Shown: piece after piece, positions 1-11,700 of the stretch
Layout of the letters: each line of letters begins with the position of its first letter
How positions within the stretch are numbered: the stretch's first letter is position 1
Origin: Mnemiopsis leidyi
Taxonomy: Eukaryota > Ctenophora > Tentaculata > Lobata > Bolinopsidae
Direction: 5' to 3'
Length of the DNA: 64,000 nt
Assembly (NCBI GenBank): GCA_000226015.1
Contig: JH157156.1
Coordinates: 62,122-126,121, forward strand
Program-made: the position numbers and the translations under genes
Notes under the pieces: model-generated
The model's input: the letters and a program-made list of their open reading frames with translations, nothing else
Told to the model about the DNA's origin: nothing
Databases searched by the model: none

Positions 1-429
1 CCAATGCATAATCAATATAAACTCTATACTATATGATATGATTTGATTGCTGTCTAATGAGTATTATTGTAAATATGGTTACTATATTTTCTTTAGCCTT
101 AGCTAGGGTGCCCCTTAGCCATAGGTAGGGCGCAAGACTCTTCCAATCTGCATCCTGCAGCACATTAGTTGGTCTCATATTTATAGTGCTGCAAATTTCA
201 TTTCAATTCAATCCAATTCAATGACAAGATGAAACTGAGGCGAATTATTAAATACCATGTGTTTTCTTCCTTTAGAAAAAAGTCAAAAGAAAATAAGACG
301 ATAAAAATATTAAGCACCAATGGTCTGAATCTGTGATTCAACCTAGCATGCCCAATCTGTGTTTAAATCACGTGGTTGAAGCTATGACTTGATCGTATCA
401 CATCACGCAAATCATGTGAATCAGTAACT

Positions 430-480
430 TGAGTGTAAAACACAGGATTAAACAGGATTAAACAGGATTAAACATTCAAA
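430..480. repeat. short tandem repeat, unit aacaggatta
   Basis: Three near-identical head-to-tail copies of an 11-base unit (aacaggattaa type) lie just downstream of the LINE ORF1 relic. A fourth half-match sits at about 588-597. It may be element tail sequence. Confidence 0.6.
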
Positions 481-591
481 GTCTTATTACATAACACGTA
501 ATGTCAGACTCAAAAGCTACCTAAAATTGGTGAAAACAAAACATGTGTCTCTTATCTGGTAGCTTACTAATCCTCTGTTTTAAATCTAGGA

Positions 592-1410
592 TTAAATTTC
601 TGTGCTGGGTTCGCTCGTCAGGGGATCTGTCAGGCGGTAAGAACACAATTTAAACTTTTCAACTGACCGTAATCTTTTTCCTTTCGCTAATATCTGGTTT
701 ACCAAGCCATTGCAAGTCAAAGTGACTTTTACTGGCCTTCGCTTGCTGCCTGATTTTTTGCCAACTCGCAAGGCCACGAAGCTAGGCTTTTCGCCAACAG
801 AGACATATAATTCATCCACTTTGTTTGACAGAATCTCATTCTTTTCCTCCTCCAGCCTGAAAACCATGATGTTTTTGCTTCTGTCTTCTTCCTCCACTAC
901 AGCTTTAACAACTTTCTTCAAGACATGGGAAGTGATAACAGCTGGTGGTGCCTTTTTGGTGAGAGCACTGCTGTAAGACTTCATTTCTGACTGCATAGTG
1001 TTCTGAAAAGTAGACTTAACTGTAGTCTCAAGAGACTGAAACTTTTCCCAATTGCATTTTAACAGCTCATCTTGTATCTCAATCACTTTTGACTGCGATT
1101 CAAGTAACTCGGTTTTCAACAAATTGTTAGAGGCTCTCAAATCACGTACCATATCTTGTTGCTGTGAAACTAACAAGAGCACATCTCCTAAGAGTTCCGC
1201 TAACTGGGTTTTCTTGATACCTTGTTTGTTGAACGTTTCTTCCGAAACTTCCTCAATCTTCTTACACTTGGTTGTCTCTAAAACATTCTCATGAAATGTT
1301 TGGAACTCATCCTCCAGATCTATCAAATACTCTGCATCACATCTTAAGAGCAAAGCTCGTTTTCCACTCTCCAGAATGTAGTTATCCCTGATATACTCCT
1401 CTGAGGGCAT
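592..1410 (-). mobile_element. LINE ORF1-like relic, 272 codons, no RT nearby
   Basis: An uninterrupted ORF reads leftward from an ATG at 1410 to a stop at 592. Its first half is hydrophilic and predicted helical/coiled-coil (about residues 60-130). The middle carries DRSKNIMVFRLEEE followed by VALRVGKK and RRPVKVTL, the pattern I associate with ORF1 proteins of CR1/L2-type non-LTR retrotransposons, which bind RNA as nucleic-acid chaperones. No endonuclease or reverse transcriptase follows in the remaining 590 bases, so this is an ORF1-only fragment. The C-terminus diverges from the usual ending, as if a small frameshift had swapped the last 15-20 residues. A domesticated host gene is possible because the frame is clean, but a relatively young LINE fragment is simpler. 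Family assignment is from motif memory only. Confidence 0.6.
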
Positions 1411-3243
1411 GATGTACTGTCCTTCTATAGTGAGTCACAACAAGCCAGCCAGTAGCCGCTCAACAGTGCTTGCGATAAGAGTGTAGATTGTAGATAAGAG
1501 AGCTAGATTTAAGCAATGTAATGTAAAATGCAATCGAAAAAAAAATTGAAAAACATGACAGAAAGTCTAGAATTTGTTGAGAACTTACTATTTTTGCTGC
1601 AAAATAAGCAATTTTTGCAGTGAAACTACCGCAAAATTAGCATGTTTTGCCGCTAAAATGCAGCGAAATTTGGCATTCTGGCTTTTCACGGCACCGCGAA
1701 ATTCGGCAAAATTTACCGTGATAAACAAATGGCCCTGGCCTGGATCCAATTACAACCAAATCAAATTGCATATTTGAATTTAGCTGAGCTGCGCCGCACC
1801 TAGTAGTTGTTTGGTAGACTAGACCGAGACATGTCACATGCTTCAGTTGGGCAACTTAATTTGTGTTGAATTTTAAAGCAGCATACTGTCATTGAACATC
1901 AATTTGAGTTACTACACTAGGATGTGAGTATTCAACTCAGCAGCGTAACAATGCCATGGCAGCCCCAGATAGGCCCAGGGGCGCCAAACCATCATAAAGT
2001 ATGAAACAATTTTGCAAGATTGACTGTTCAACTAGCAAAGTTGCGTGTTTGGTTACACTATTTATTTAGATTTTTGAAACATATTTTAACAAATAGCTCC
2101 CAGTAAGCTCTTGCACCAGTGGTGCTTCTTAGGGTTGCCTTTTTACTGCTACAATGCCACTGATTCAGCTACTTTGGAGCAGATAGATCATGTGAAGGGT
2201 GGCACCGTGCAGCCCTCCTAAGGTGCTGCCCCCGCTAGTGGGTTAGCAGGGGCAGTCGTTACACCACTGTTTCAGGCCATGCTCCACAAACAAAATTTGT
2301 TACACTTATTAAAGAATTGAATAATTTACATATAGGTAGAGTGCTTTTAAAAGAATCATCAGATGATCTGTTGCAGAAAAACAAGCGATCATAGATAGCA
2401 GGTTACTTTATCGCATTAGAAATATATGCAAATCAGCTTTAAGCTACTTAACCACTACAAATTGAATGCATTCATTGATGATGAAAAGTATGTATATATA
2501 ACATTTATCAATATGGAGTCCAAAATCCACTTATCCGAATCAGCATGTTTCCTTATCAAATACTGTAATCTGTATGTACTTAGTAGTATTAAAGATAGAA
2601 CAATTTAGTTGCATTATGGAAGAATTAAGTGTCAGATGTTTTTTTGTATAAGTGTAAGGATTACCTTCAAGTGTAAGGATTACCTTCAGGGCCATTTGTT
2701 TATTGCGGTGTTGACGAAATTGCAGATAAAATAGCAAACATTTGAAACACTAATTTGACAGGCGCCTGTGATTCAAAAGTTAACCTTAACTATATTGTGA
2801 AGTGATAATGATTGGTAACACTTCTGTTGATTATATCAGCTAAATGTCATGACATCATCAATGTTGCATAAAATGATTCCTGAGATTTATAGCAGAAATT
2901 TGAATACAATCGTTTTCTTTAACAAGATCGAAACATAACAAGCTGTCTATATATAATATAGTATATTGTATATATATTAGTATAACAAAATGTCTAAATT
3001 CTATATATTAGAGTATAGACATTTTGTTAGAGTATATGTATTACTGTTTGACTATCAAAATTGCAGATTGCATCTATCCTCCAGTCTGCACCACTTTTGT
3101 ACAAAGCCATTGGTGAATGGTAATTAAGATCCTTGACTGGATTAACATCAAATTATGGTTATGGATTTATAACATCTCTTTCTATAACGTGGTATGGTAT
3201 ATTTAATGTTATTCCCAAAGCAATGTCATGAAGTAATCTCAAA
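1411..3243. other. non-coding, AT-rich intergenic stretch
   Basis: No ORF with splice-consistent coding character on either strand. It contains a GC-richer patch at 1950-2270 that looks like an old repeat. It also holds a short inverted repeat at about 2982-3032 (taacaaaatgtcta and its complement around an AT-rich centre). Nothing else is supported. Confidence 0.5.
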
Positions 3244-5482
3244 ATGTCAAGGCTACAAACTCCTGAGGCCTCAGATCCATTTTACCGAGTTCGAAGTGAG
3301 CTACGCAAGGTTGACCCAGCTGCCAGACTCAGATACAGCAACCAGTTTGCAAAGGATGCGCATCAAAGGTTTGGGACGCGGACGCTGCCTACCCCGCACC
3401 TCACATCGCCATTTATTGCCATTCACCACATTCGTCCATCCTTTTGGATTGATAACAGCATTCCCACAGCTTCTTAGCTGATAAAAAGATTTTTTAGCTC
3501 ATTTGATATTCCAGTGCGTTACAAGCTGTAACACACACTTGATTGAAATCCAGTCTGTCCAAGGTGTTTAACAGTTACATATTGTGATAACTAGCATGCT
3601 GTAAATTTGGACATGTTGACATTTCACATGAACTGTTGTTGGCTGGTTCTCTGAACTGAAGTTAAAACAGTAGAATCGCTGTATTATACATGAACTGAGA
3701 GAGTTCACAATTGGCACACGTAGGATTAAACAGAAGAAGTGCAGTTAGTGAATATCTTAAAGTGAATATCTTACTCTCACAGAGCTGAGCTGCATGCAAA
3801 TTTTGAACCTTTAGAGATGTAAAGAACGAACGATCAAAATTTGTATCGTAGTGCTTGGGCCTTGGACAAACTTGTGGTTTTAAATTGTGTGTTAAAACCT
3901 CCAGGGATTTGAAGCCCAATTGTTTGTCAGCATTGTAATCAAGCTGAGACTGCCACTTCGCCGCTACTTGCCGTTACTTTACAACTTCATACTTCATTCT
4001 TTATTAGTTGATGCATTGTTTCTTTTTGCTCTTTTCTGGTAGCTTGTGTGCTTGGTAATTCATCGTGATGGCTAACATTCTTCGTTTGAAACGGTACATA
4101 TATCTATTTCAAAGCTGTGATAGGTTTTTTTGGACATCTTCTTATCTTCAAACACCCCTAAAGACTAAGATTTTAATGGGAAGCTTGTGTCACTAAACAC
4201 AAGGAAGTTATTTTACATGCTCATCTTCACCACCACCTCAATACCTACCTCAAAATGAACAAGTAAATTACCAATCACCACATCATTAAGCTTTCCTGTA
4301 CACGTTATTAAAACTTCAGTGCCATACATACTTCCCAGTTCCCACTTTATAAAACTTTTCAAAACTTTACAAAACTTCACAAAACTTTACAAAACTTAAC
4401 AAACCTTTAAAAACCTTTACAAAACTTTACAAAACTTAACAAAACTTTACAAAACTTTACAAAACTTAACAAAACTTAACAAAACTTTACAAAACTTTAT
4501 AAAACTTTTCAAAACTAACGTTGGATCAGATCCCACTACGTTCCCAGGTCACACTCCTGTCCTGAGGGTATCCGTGTAGACGACTTGGGAGACTTTAAGT
4601 TGGAGCTGGTGAGGAGACACAACCCGCATGCACGTCGTGTCTGCCACATAAAGGGGCTCAATGATGTGCCAGTATGTGTCGTGAGGGACGAGCTGAATGC
4701 TGAGTGGGAAAACAGGTTTGTTCTTTAATCATGTGCTTATTTTGGCAGCTAGTTTTAAGATTGGAGATCTTGTTACTTATATGCCACGTGTACGTGATAA
4801 TAATTGACAAAATTAATGTTTTTTTTAGTTGTTCATGGCGCCATTTTCCAAGATCAAGATCACAAACACAGTCAATTTTCTATGGAACTCAGAAGATAAG
4901 TTATTCGATTCGTCAGTGTCCAGCCATAAAACTGCTCATAATGACAGTATTATCCAGGTTTATTGTATCCCCTGGATCACTCGCTCCTGCTTACTCTAAA
5001 CCAAAGAAGAAGTATACAGACAAGAGCAGCGAATTCGGATTTCTAACAGGTTAAAACATAATGCCACTTTCGTAAGTTGTAGCTTACTAGCTTGTACTTG
5101 AATGAAAACAAGGAGATGTAAAGGAGATCGATTTTACTTTTTATATTCCAAGGTCACATTATGAACGACAAATTCTTGTTCCTTACTCGTCGTCCATGAG
5201 ACTTTAAGCATAGGTTATCACTCCATAAACCATGTAAATGAGATCGATTTTAGTTTGTGTATTCCAAGGTCACAATATGAACGACAAATTCTTGTTCTTT
5301 ACTTGTCGTCCATGAGACTTTAAGTATAGGTTAAATTATCACTCCATAATCATTCATGTCAAGCCCTATTTCATCTCTACTCCTCATGAACAGACAATAT
5401 TATCTTGGACGCTAAAGAAACCAACTCCATTGCCGCCTCACAAACTTCCATGTTTAACTCGGAAAAGCAACGAGATAAATAA
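3244..5482 (+). CDS. uncharacterised four-exon gene, about 200 aa
   Basis: Exons are proposed at 3244-3368, 4548-4715, 4829-5049 and 5394-5482. Donors are gtttgg, gtttgt and gttaaa; acceptors are ttcccag, ttttttttag and catgaacag. Phases agree at every junction (2/2, 2/2, 1/1), giving 603 nt and a 200-residue protein ending in a TAA. The start ATG follows caaa and opens [20 protein letters not shown]. Exon 2 encodes a charged segment ([20 protein letters not shown]). Exon 3 is basic and serine-rich with a hydrophobic patch ([13 protein letters not shown]). The last exon encodes an acidic/serine tail. There is no signal peptide and no clear membrane helix. I do not recognise the family. Exons 1-2 look conserved-protein-like, exon 3 less so, and its boundaries are the weakest. 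Introns hold a 10-bp minisatellite and a 110-bp tandem duplication. Confidence 0.6.
4344..4516. repeat. minisatellite, 10-bp unit aaaactttac
   Basis: About 17 head-to-tail copies of a degenerate aaaactttac unit lie in intron 1 of the four-exon gene. They end 30 bases before the exon 2 acceptor, so array length could affect splicing of that exon. Confidence 0.85.
5117..5350. repeat. tandem duplication of about 110 bp
   Basis: Two diverged copies are adjacent in intron 3 of the four-exon gene. Both contain gagatcgatttta, attccaaggtcaca, atgaacgacaaattcttgtt and gtccatgagactttaag. Each copy starts near gagatcgat, at about 5123 and 5233. Confidence 0.85.
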
Positions 5483-5742
5483 AACTTTCGAAATTTGGAA
5501 AAACAACGTCTGGACCCGTGAAGATCAAACCACCAATTATATCCACATCATCTATCAGCTCATCACGGTTTGTCATTACTCATCACTCACAAATATTAGT
5601 GAATTTCATCACTGCACACCACCTCTAACTAATTTTCTTGAGTCGAGGCTGATCTTTAATTTCATATCCCTGCCAACTGAGCTGTTGCTATGACATTCCC
5701 TTAGATCGTTCTAGAACTTCGTCTCGAGTAAGCGTCCCCAAA

Positions 5743-8700
5743 ATGTCGCTTATACCTGGTGACACAGTCGGCTACGACAACGACCTCAATGACGAGCTGG
5801 ACAGCATCCAGGTTTGTACATTTGTCTGCTCTGTGTTTGTCGTGTGTTGATTGATGAAACATTTCGATTTTCATTTTTATTTGTTGTGTGATGTCCAGGT
5901 ATTCTTTGGCCCTGGTTTAACTTTTAAAAGTAGCCAATGGGCCATTGCTTTCCTTGAACATGAGTTCTGACATTCAGTTTCATGATATTTAGTTCTCTAT
6001 CTTGCAATGAACGAATATAGAAGTATAGACAACTGAATTCTGAAGTAAAATTTGCCACTGCAATCTGAGAAGTGACAAACTCAATTCACCAAATTTATAA
6101 ATGCGGTTACTAGTGGACTCTTCTTAATAAGAAACTATCTGAGTATTAGGTTACGATGTTACCATGTTATTAATCTGTTACCCAGTCATCTCTACTTAAA
6201 TCCATGCCGTTTAACTAGTTCTAGATCGTGCGTGTCTCTTACATCTCCTGAATTACAGATCTTAGTCACAGAATACACTCCAAATTATTAGGCTATAGGA
6301 TTAAATTATTCTAAGTTAAAAGATTACCCTGAATATTGGCACGATATTAGCAGGTATGTGTTTATGTTTAAGAGAATGGTTGCCATGGTAACACCTTGGA
6401 GACAACTAAGTATGCAGAACGGTAATTCAATACCGAGCTCTTGCTCTCTTTATCATTCCTCGGAATTACATTCGTTTAAAATGTTCGGTTCTGGATCTTG
6501 GATTTGAAAGAATAGAAGTTAACATATGCAATTGATCCAAATTCACATAAATGTTCATGACCTGATCAGTGCAGAGTGATACAAAAATAGAAAAAATGTA
6601 TGCTGCGCTTCAAAGTCTGATCTTCAAAATCATCTTTGAGCCATGGGCGTGCAGCTTAATGTCGGTGATAGTCCCTTTTATTCATATGTCAACTGATGGA
6701 GCTTGAACCTGCAATTCAGCATATATCGAGTTTCGTCTGTTGAAATGAAGTAAATTCGATCCGCTGTGGTTGTCCAGGGGAAATCGCTCTGCAGGTCGAC
6801 AAATTCTTACCAGGCAGACATCATTAATTCGATGTTGTAAGTATTTGGACTGCAATAACTCAATAACACACAAAGTGTCATTGTCTCTGAGCTATAGCAT
6901 AGCAGTGACTGTAGTCATTAAATAGCCAATAGTTCTCAAAGTTATTGATTCTTAACTATGGCCCTTTTGGAACATTTCAATGTAAAACAATGATGTAGAA
7001 CCCTGGCACCAACTCTACACTTTTAAAGTGATGCCAGCTGCAAAGTCTGCAAAATTAGGAAAATTGAGGTCCCTTGTGTGACTTAAGTTATACTTTTATG
7101 TACTCTGAAATATTTCCCAACTCCATAGCTCCAGGACCCAGGTCTCAAGAAGTTTAGGTACGGTATTGTGTGGGAAGATTGAAATCCTCTAAATATGGGC
7201 CCTACAGAAATATTTTCATGTGGGGGGCCGGGGGTGGCTCTTTCATCTCTACTTAATCTAATTCTAATCGACTGACCCTTCTTGACCTTGGACCTTGCTG
7301 GCTGGACCTTGCTGTGTTCCACTCCACTTATATGAACATTTAATCTGGTGTAGTAGTGAAGTGTTATTGAGTCTCATAGAAAAATCTGATTGTTCAAAAT
7401 GTCTCGTTTTCTCTGAGTAGACTCGGAGTTCGGACTATTTCAACACTACAAATACAACAAAAGAAACAACAAATTTATTGAGTATGATTATGATGTTGAA
7501 CATCGGAACGTGATTACCAATTATCAACTTGTGTCCCTTGTCCGAACTCCGAGTCTACTCAGAGAAAACGAGAACTTTTGAACAATCAGATATGAGCATT
7601 TAGCGGAATTTTATGTATTTAAAGGTTACTGCAGTACTCGAATATGCCACCAAAGTATCTGATTGAGTTATCTAACTTTAAAATTCTGAATAAGGTTACT
7701 TGTTTTGGTAGTTTATTCTACTCGACATAATATCTTGACTCCCTGATCTGCACTCCCTCCTCCACAGAAGATCGGAATTAAATTTCCATCCGGTCTGATG
7801 CACCTAATCTTTCCATGTTTTGAATTGTGCATAGTTTATGAAATGTTGGAGTGTTGGACGGCATAATGTTTTTGATAATTTCACAACTACCGAGCATATT
7901 ACTTAGAACTGGCACGACAAGTTGTCAAGGAAACATGTTTGATCTGTCTGGGACTCTGGCCCATTAGTCTATATGAAAATTTATAGACCATAAAGTGTAA
8001 CAGAAAATTATTAAGCCTGAGTTATTCAATTCAATAAGAACATACCACAGTCATTTTCAAATTTGTAAAAATAATCAACAACTTGTAAATGAGGACTTCG
8101 GTTTCCCCTGGTAGTCCAACTCTACGTTACGCACACAATCAGGCACACATTGTTTCAAATTCCAGACATTATTTCTTCATCAACTAAGAACTTAGTAATC
8201 TGAATCACGTCCCGAGAATCACAAAGTTTGGAAATGTATAGTTAGGCAAAATCAAATAAATTCTATGAAAAATCAAGTTTATAGAGATTAATAAAATGGC
8301 GCATTTAAGTAAGTCCATAATGAAATTCTCATCACAAGACCAAAGTGTTATCATAATGATGTTGTAGAGTCAATCCAATGTTTCCTCAATCAAATGTTTA
8401 CTTAGTCCATGGAATGGTAAGCTGCCAGGAAGGGCGTCAGACGTCGCTACTTCTTATCTCCCTCCCAGATGGGTGGTTGTCCTCAACTGTGAGATCTGTA
8501 CTTGTCACTTTGATAGCTAGCTGGACAGGCCTTTCATCTGCTGTGCTTTTAAGATACCTCCTCTTTGTATGGAACAACACTGACTTCATATACTGCTTCA
8601 ATTCTTTATTCAGCAAAACGATTATCAGGGGATTTAACATAGAAGTAAAGCAAGAAACAGCCACAAACGCCAAGAAAAAGTATCCAAACTGTTCAAAAAC

Positions 8701-11700
8701 GGTTTTTGATAGGGTATAGTTAACGACCGAAAAAAGATAAGGTACATTCATCAGACATATAATGTAGCAGCTGCGGATCCTCATATCCTGCACTCGCCTC
8801 TTCAAGCCAATCATAATCATGGTCATGAAGGATGCGATTATTCCTATTATGCAGTGGGTTATGTTAAGAGATAAACAAAAATTTACAAAGGAATTTATTA
8901 CACCTGTCAAAAATTCATTGATTGTCAAGAATTGCAAAGCGGCATAAGCTACCTCATTAACAAACATAAGCAACCCAAAGATAGAAATGTATGCAAATGG
9001 TGCCCACCGAGGGAAACTAAACATGGGCTTGAAGATAGATATCATCCTTACCGTTGCCAAAACGGCTGTTGAAACTTGTGACAAACAGCCAAAAGCACAC
9101 AAAAATAAGGAAGGAATAGAGTAGTGTTTAAAGTTCGGATCAACAGCTTTTGTGTAGTCTACTTGGATGCTAAGGTCGATGTTTGGAGCTAGACAGAAGT
9201 AGAGAATGTGTAGGGCGGGGTAGCTGTTAGTTAACAGGTCCGAGATGGCTATCAGTACGAACAGTCTGCTGCTTAACTTCTCTCTGTCTCCGTCTCTAAT
9301 AGGGAACAAGTGTAGACACCGTGTTAGTAATATAAAACATTGTTGTACCCGGATAGCTGCAAGTTGCAACGCATTTTGTCATCATTCAAGTTCATGAATG
9401 GATACATAGACTGCAGATCTTTATTTCCTTAAACAGCATAACATACTGTCAATTAAGGTTTTACAATTTAAAGATAAAAATTATCCAAGAATAAGAGGAT
9501 CACCTACCTTGAGCGATGAAAAGCTATGATGAGAGGATTGAGTGTTGTAGAGACAAGGAATCCTGTGATGAGGAGGGTAGTCATAAAGAGGTTGACTGCC
9601 TCTGCCTGATCTTCAGTTATCTGTAATAACCACCGAATCATCGTGCTTTTGTGGTATCATATTGTAAGAGTTTGTCTCTATTATAAACGAAAATTATAGC
9701 TTTTTTTTCAAGTCATGGAAAATATCAGCACTGGTCTATGTGCCAATAGTCCAGAAAAATATTTTGTTTTTGACTGTTCTAATAAGTCCTTAAATCATCA
9801 CCGTAACTGATTTATTCAAGCAGTCAAAAACAAGATAATTTTCTGGAATTCTAACTACACTTGATTTCGTGAAGCACACAAGAACCCAGGGCTGCAAATA
9901 AGAGCGACTAGAAAAAGCTTCCTCAAAACTAAAACAGATTGGAAATTGTAAAGTGAGGCACTGTTAGTTCCTGCTTCACAGGAAGATTATATGAGCTACT
10001 ATTGATGGCATACGTGTACAGTCACGAGGCATCACGTTGTGCGTACAAGATCGTCTTTGATATTCACTACAAAATGTGGCGATAGATACTCCAATAAGGA
10101 CCCAGAACTCCATCACTTGATCTACGCCTTCTTCGCAAGGTACTCAGATCTAAAATTTCAGGAATCTTTTCCTTCATCTTTTGTCCAGACAATGCTTTAC
10201 TGAAAGTGAGGTTCGTGTTAAGGAACTGGATTGCCAATGTCAACTCAGATTTCCAAATCTAGAAACAAAAATCTTAAAACAAAAATAATGTAGATTGAGA
10301 TACTATGTTGGCAACATCTGAGGGAAGTTAAATATTTATTGAATTCTGATCAAGAGTATTTTTTACAAAAAATGACTTAGATATAATCCTTTGGGATGAA
10401 ACCCAGGAAAAATTTTGAAAATTATCAAAATTAATACTTAGAATCCAAATTTAGCATCTTTGTAATATTCTTGCATTCGAGTAAAAATCGGATCAAGAAC
10501 TGTTTTTGCTGTCAATAATTTCTGAGTGAAGCGTGTGATACACACAACTTTGAGTAAACTAATGCTGATCACAATATACAGTCCAAGGAGGTGGGTAACG
10601 TTAGTTAACCAGCTAGTGCTTTATACTCAATCAAACGTTTATGAAATAGAGCGATTACTACTAGTAGGTTGGAAGTTTAAAGTTTGTGTATTATTTTTTC
10701 TCCTAAATTTTTTAAAACTTTTTCTCCAATTTATTTTTTAACTTTTTCTTCAAAATTTCTGCTAACTTTCTTCTAATTCAGAAAATTTGAATGCCGAACT
10801 GCCGATTAAAAATTCAAAATAATTATCATAAACTTTTCTTTTTATTCAAACTTTAAAATGACAAATGTAAATAACAATGTGCAGCATTAATCACAGACTT
10901 GACACATATTCAAAAACAAATTGAAAAATACCATTTAACAAATATTTAACTCCTTTTCTTTGAAAATTACATTCTAATGTTATCGTCAAAACATCTCATC
11001 TGTAAACTTAAAGTCTTACACTTACTAAAACTATTCAGAGATCCTTGATCTGCTGACATTTTTCTTCTAATTATTAATGACTTCATAAACCGTCTTATTT
11101 CAGTATTCAGCAAAACAATTACAACTGGGTTAAACATAGACGTAAAGCATGGAATTGCCACATAAACCAAAAAGAAATACCCGTGTTTTTCAAAGTGCGT
11201 TTTACATAGCGCATAATTAACGATGGAGAAAATGTAAGGAATGTTCATGAGAAAAATTATCCAGCAACTTCGGATATGCTGAAGTTGGGCATCTTTCCCA
11301 GGTCGTCGGTTCACAACGATCTTGAAAATCGTAGCAAAAGATGCAAATATGCCAAAACAAAAATGAGCGATATTTAAGGTGAAACAAAAGTCAACAGTAA
11401 ACACAATGGCGTTTTTAACAAAACTATTAACATGAAAGAAATGAAAGACAGCAAAGCTGATCTCATTGAGAAGCATAAGAAACCCAAATGCAAACACATA
11501 TGCCAGAGGTATCCACTGAGGATACCTCAAGCTTAGGAATGGTCTGTAAACCGAGATCATCCTGACTATAGCCAGCACAAAAGTGGAGACCTGGGACAAA
11601 CACCCGAAACTACAAACAAAGAGACTTGGAATCGTGTAGTGCTTGAAAGTGGGGTCCACCGGGTGCCGGTAGTCGATAATGGTGCTGAAGTCGATGTTGG

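Larger units (their letters stand above)
5812..8436. other. intron or intergenic DNA with one RFX-type site and one hairpin repeat
   Basis: No supported exon. Notable content is an X-box-like palindrome at 6379-6392 and the long hairpin at 7384-7591, listed separately. The rest is unremarkable AT-rich sequence. Confidence 0.5.

Noticed and set aside
1427-1438. ctatagtgagtc resembles the end of a phage T7 promoter
   Set aside because: Only 12 bases match and the upstream half is missing, so neither vector contamination nor a phage promoter is supported.
5709-5717. ttctagaac resembling a heat-shock element before the exon at 5743
   Set aside because: Only two well-spaced nGAAn units; the third is out of register.
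9990-10205. Plus-strand protein-like stretch between the GPCR paralogues
   Set aside because: No family match, no convincing splice sites at both ends and competing frames.
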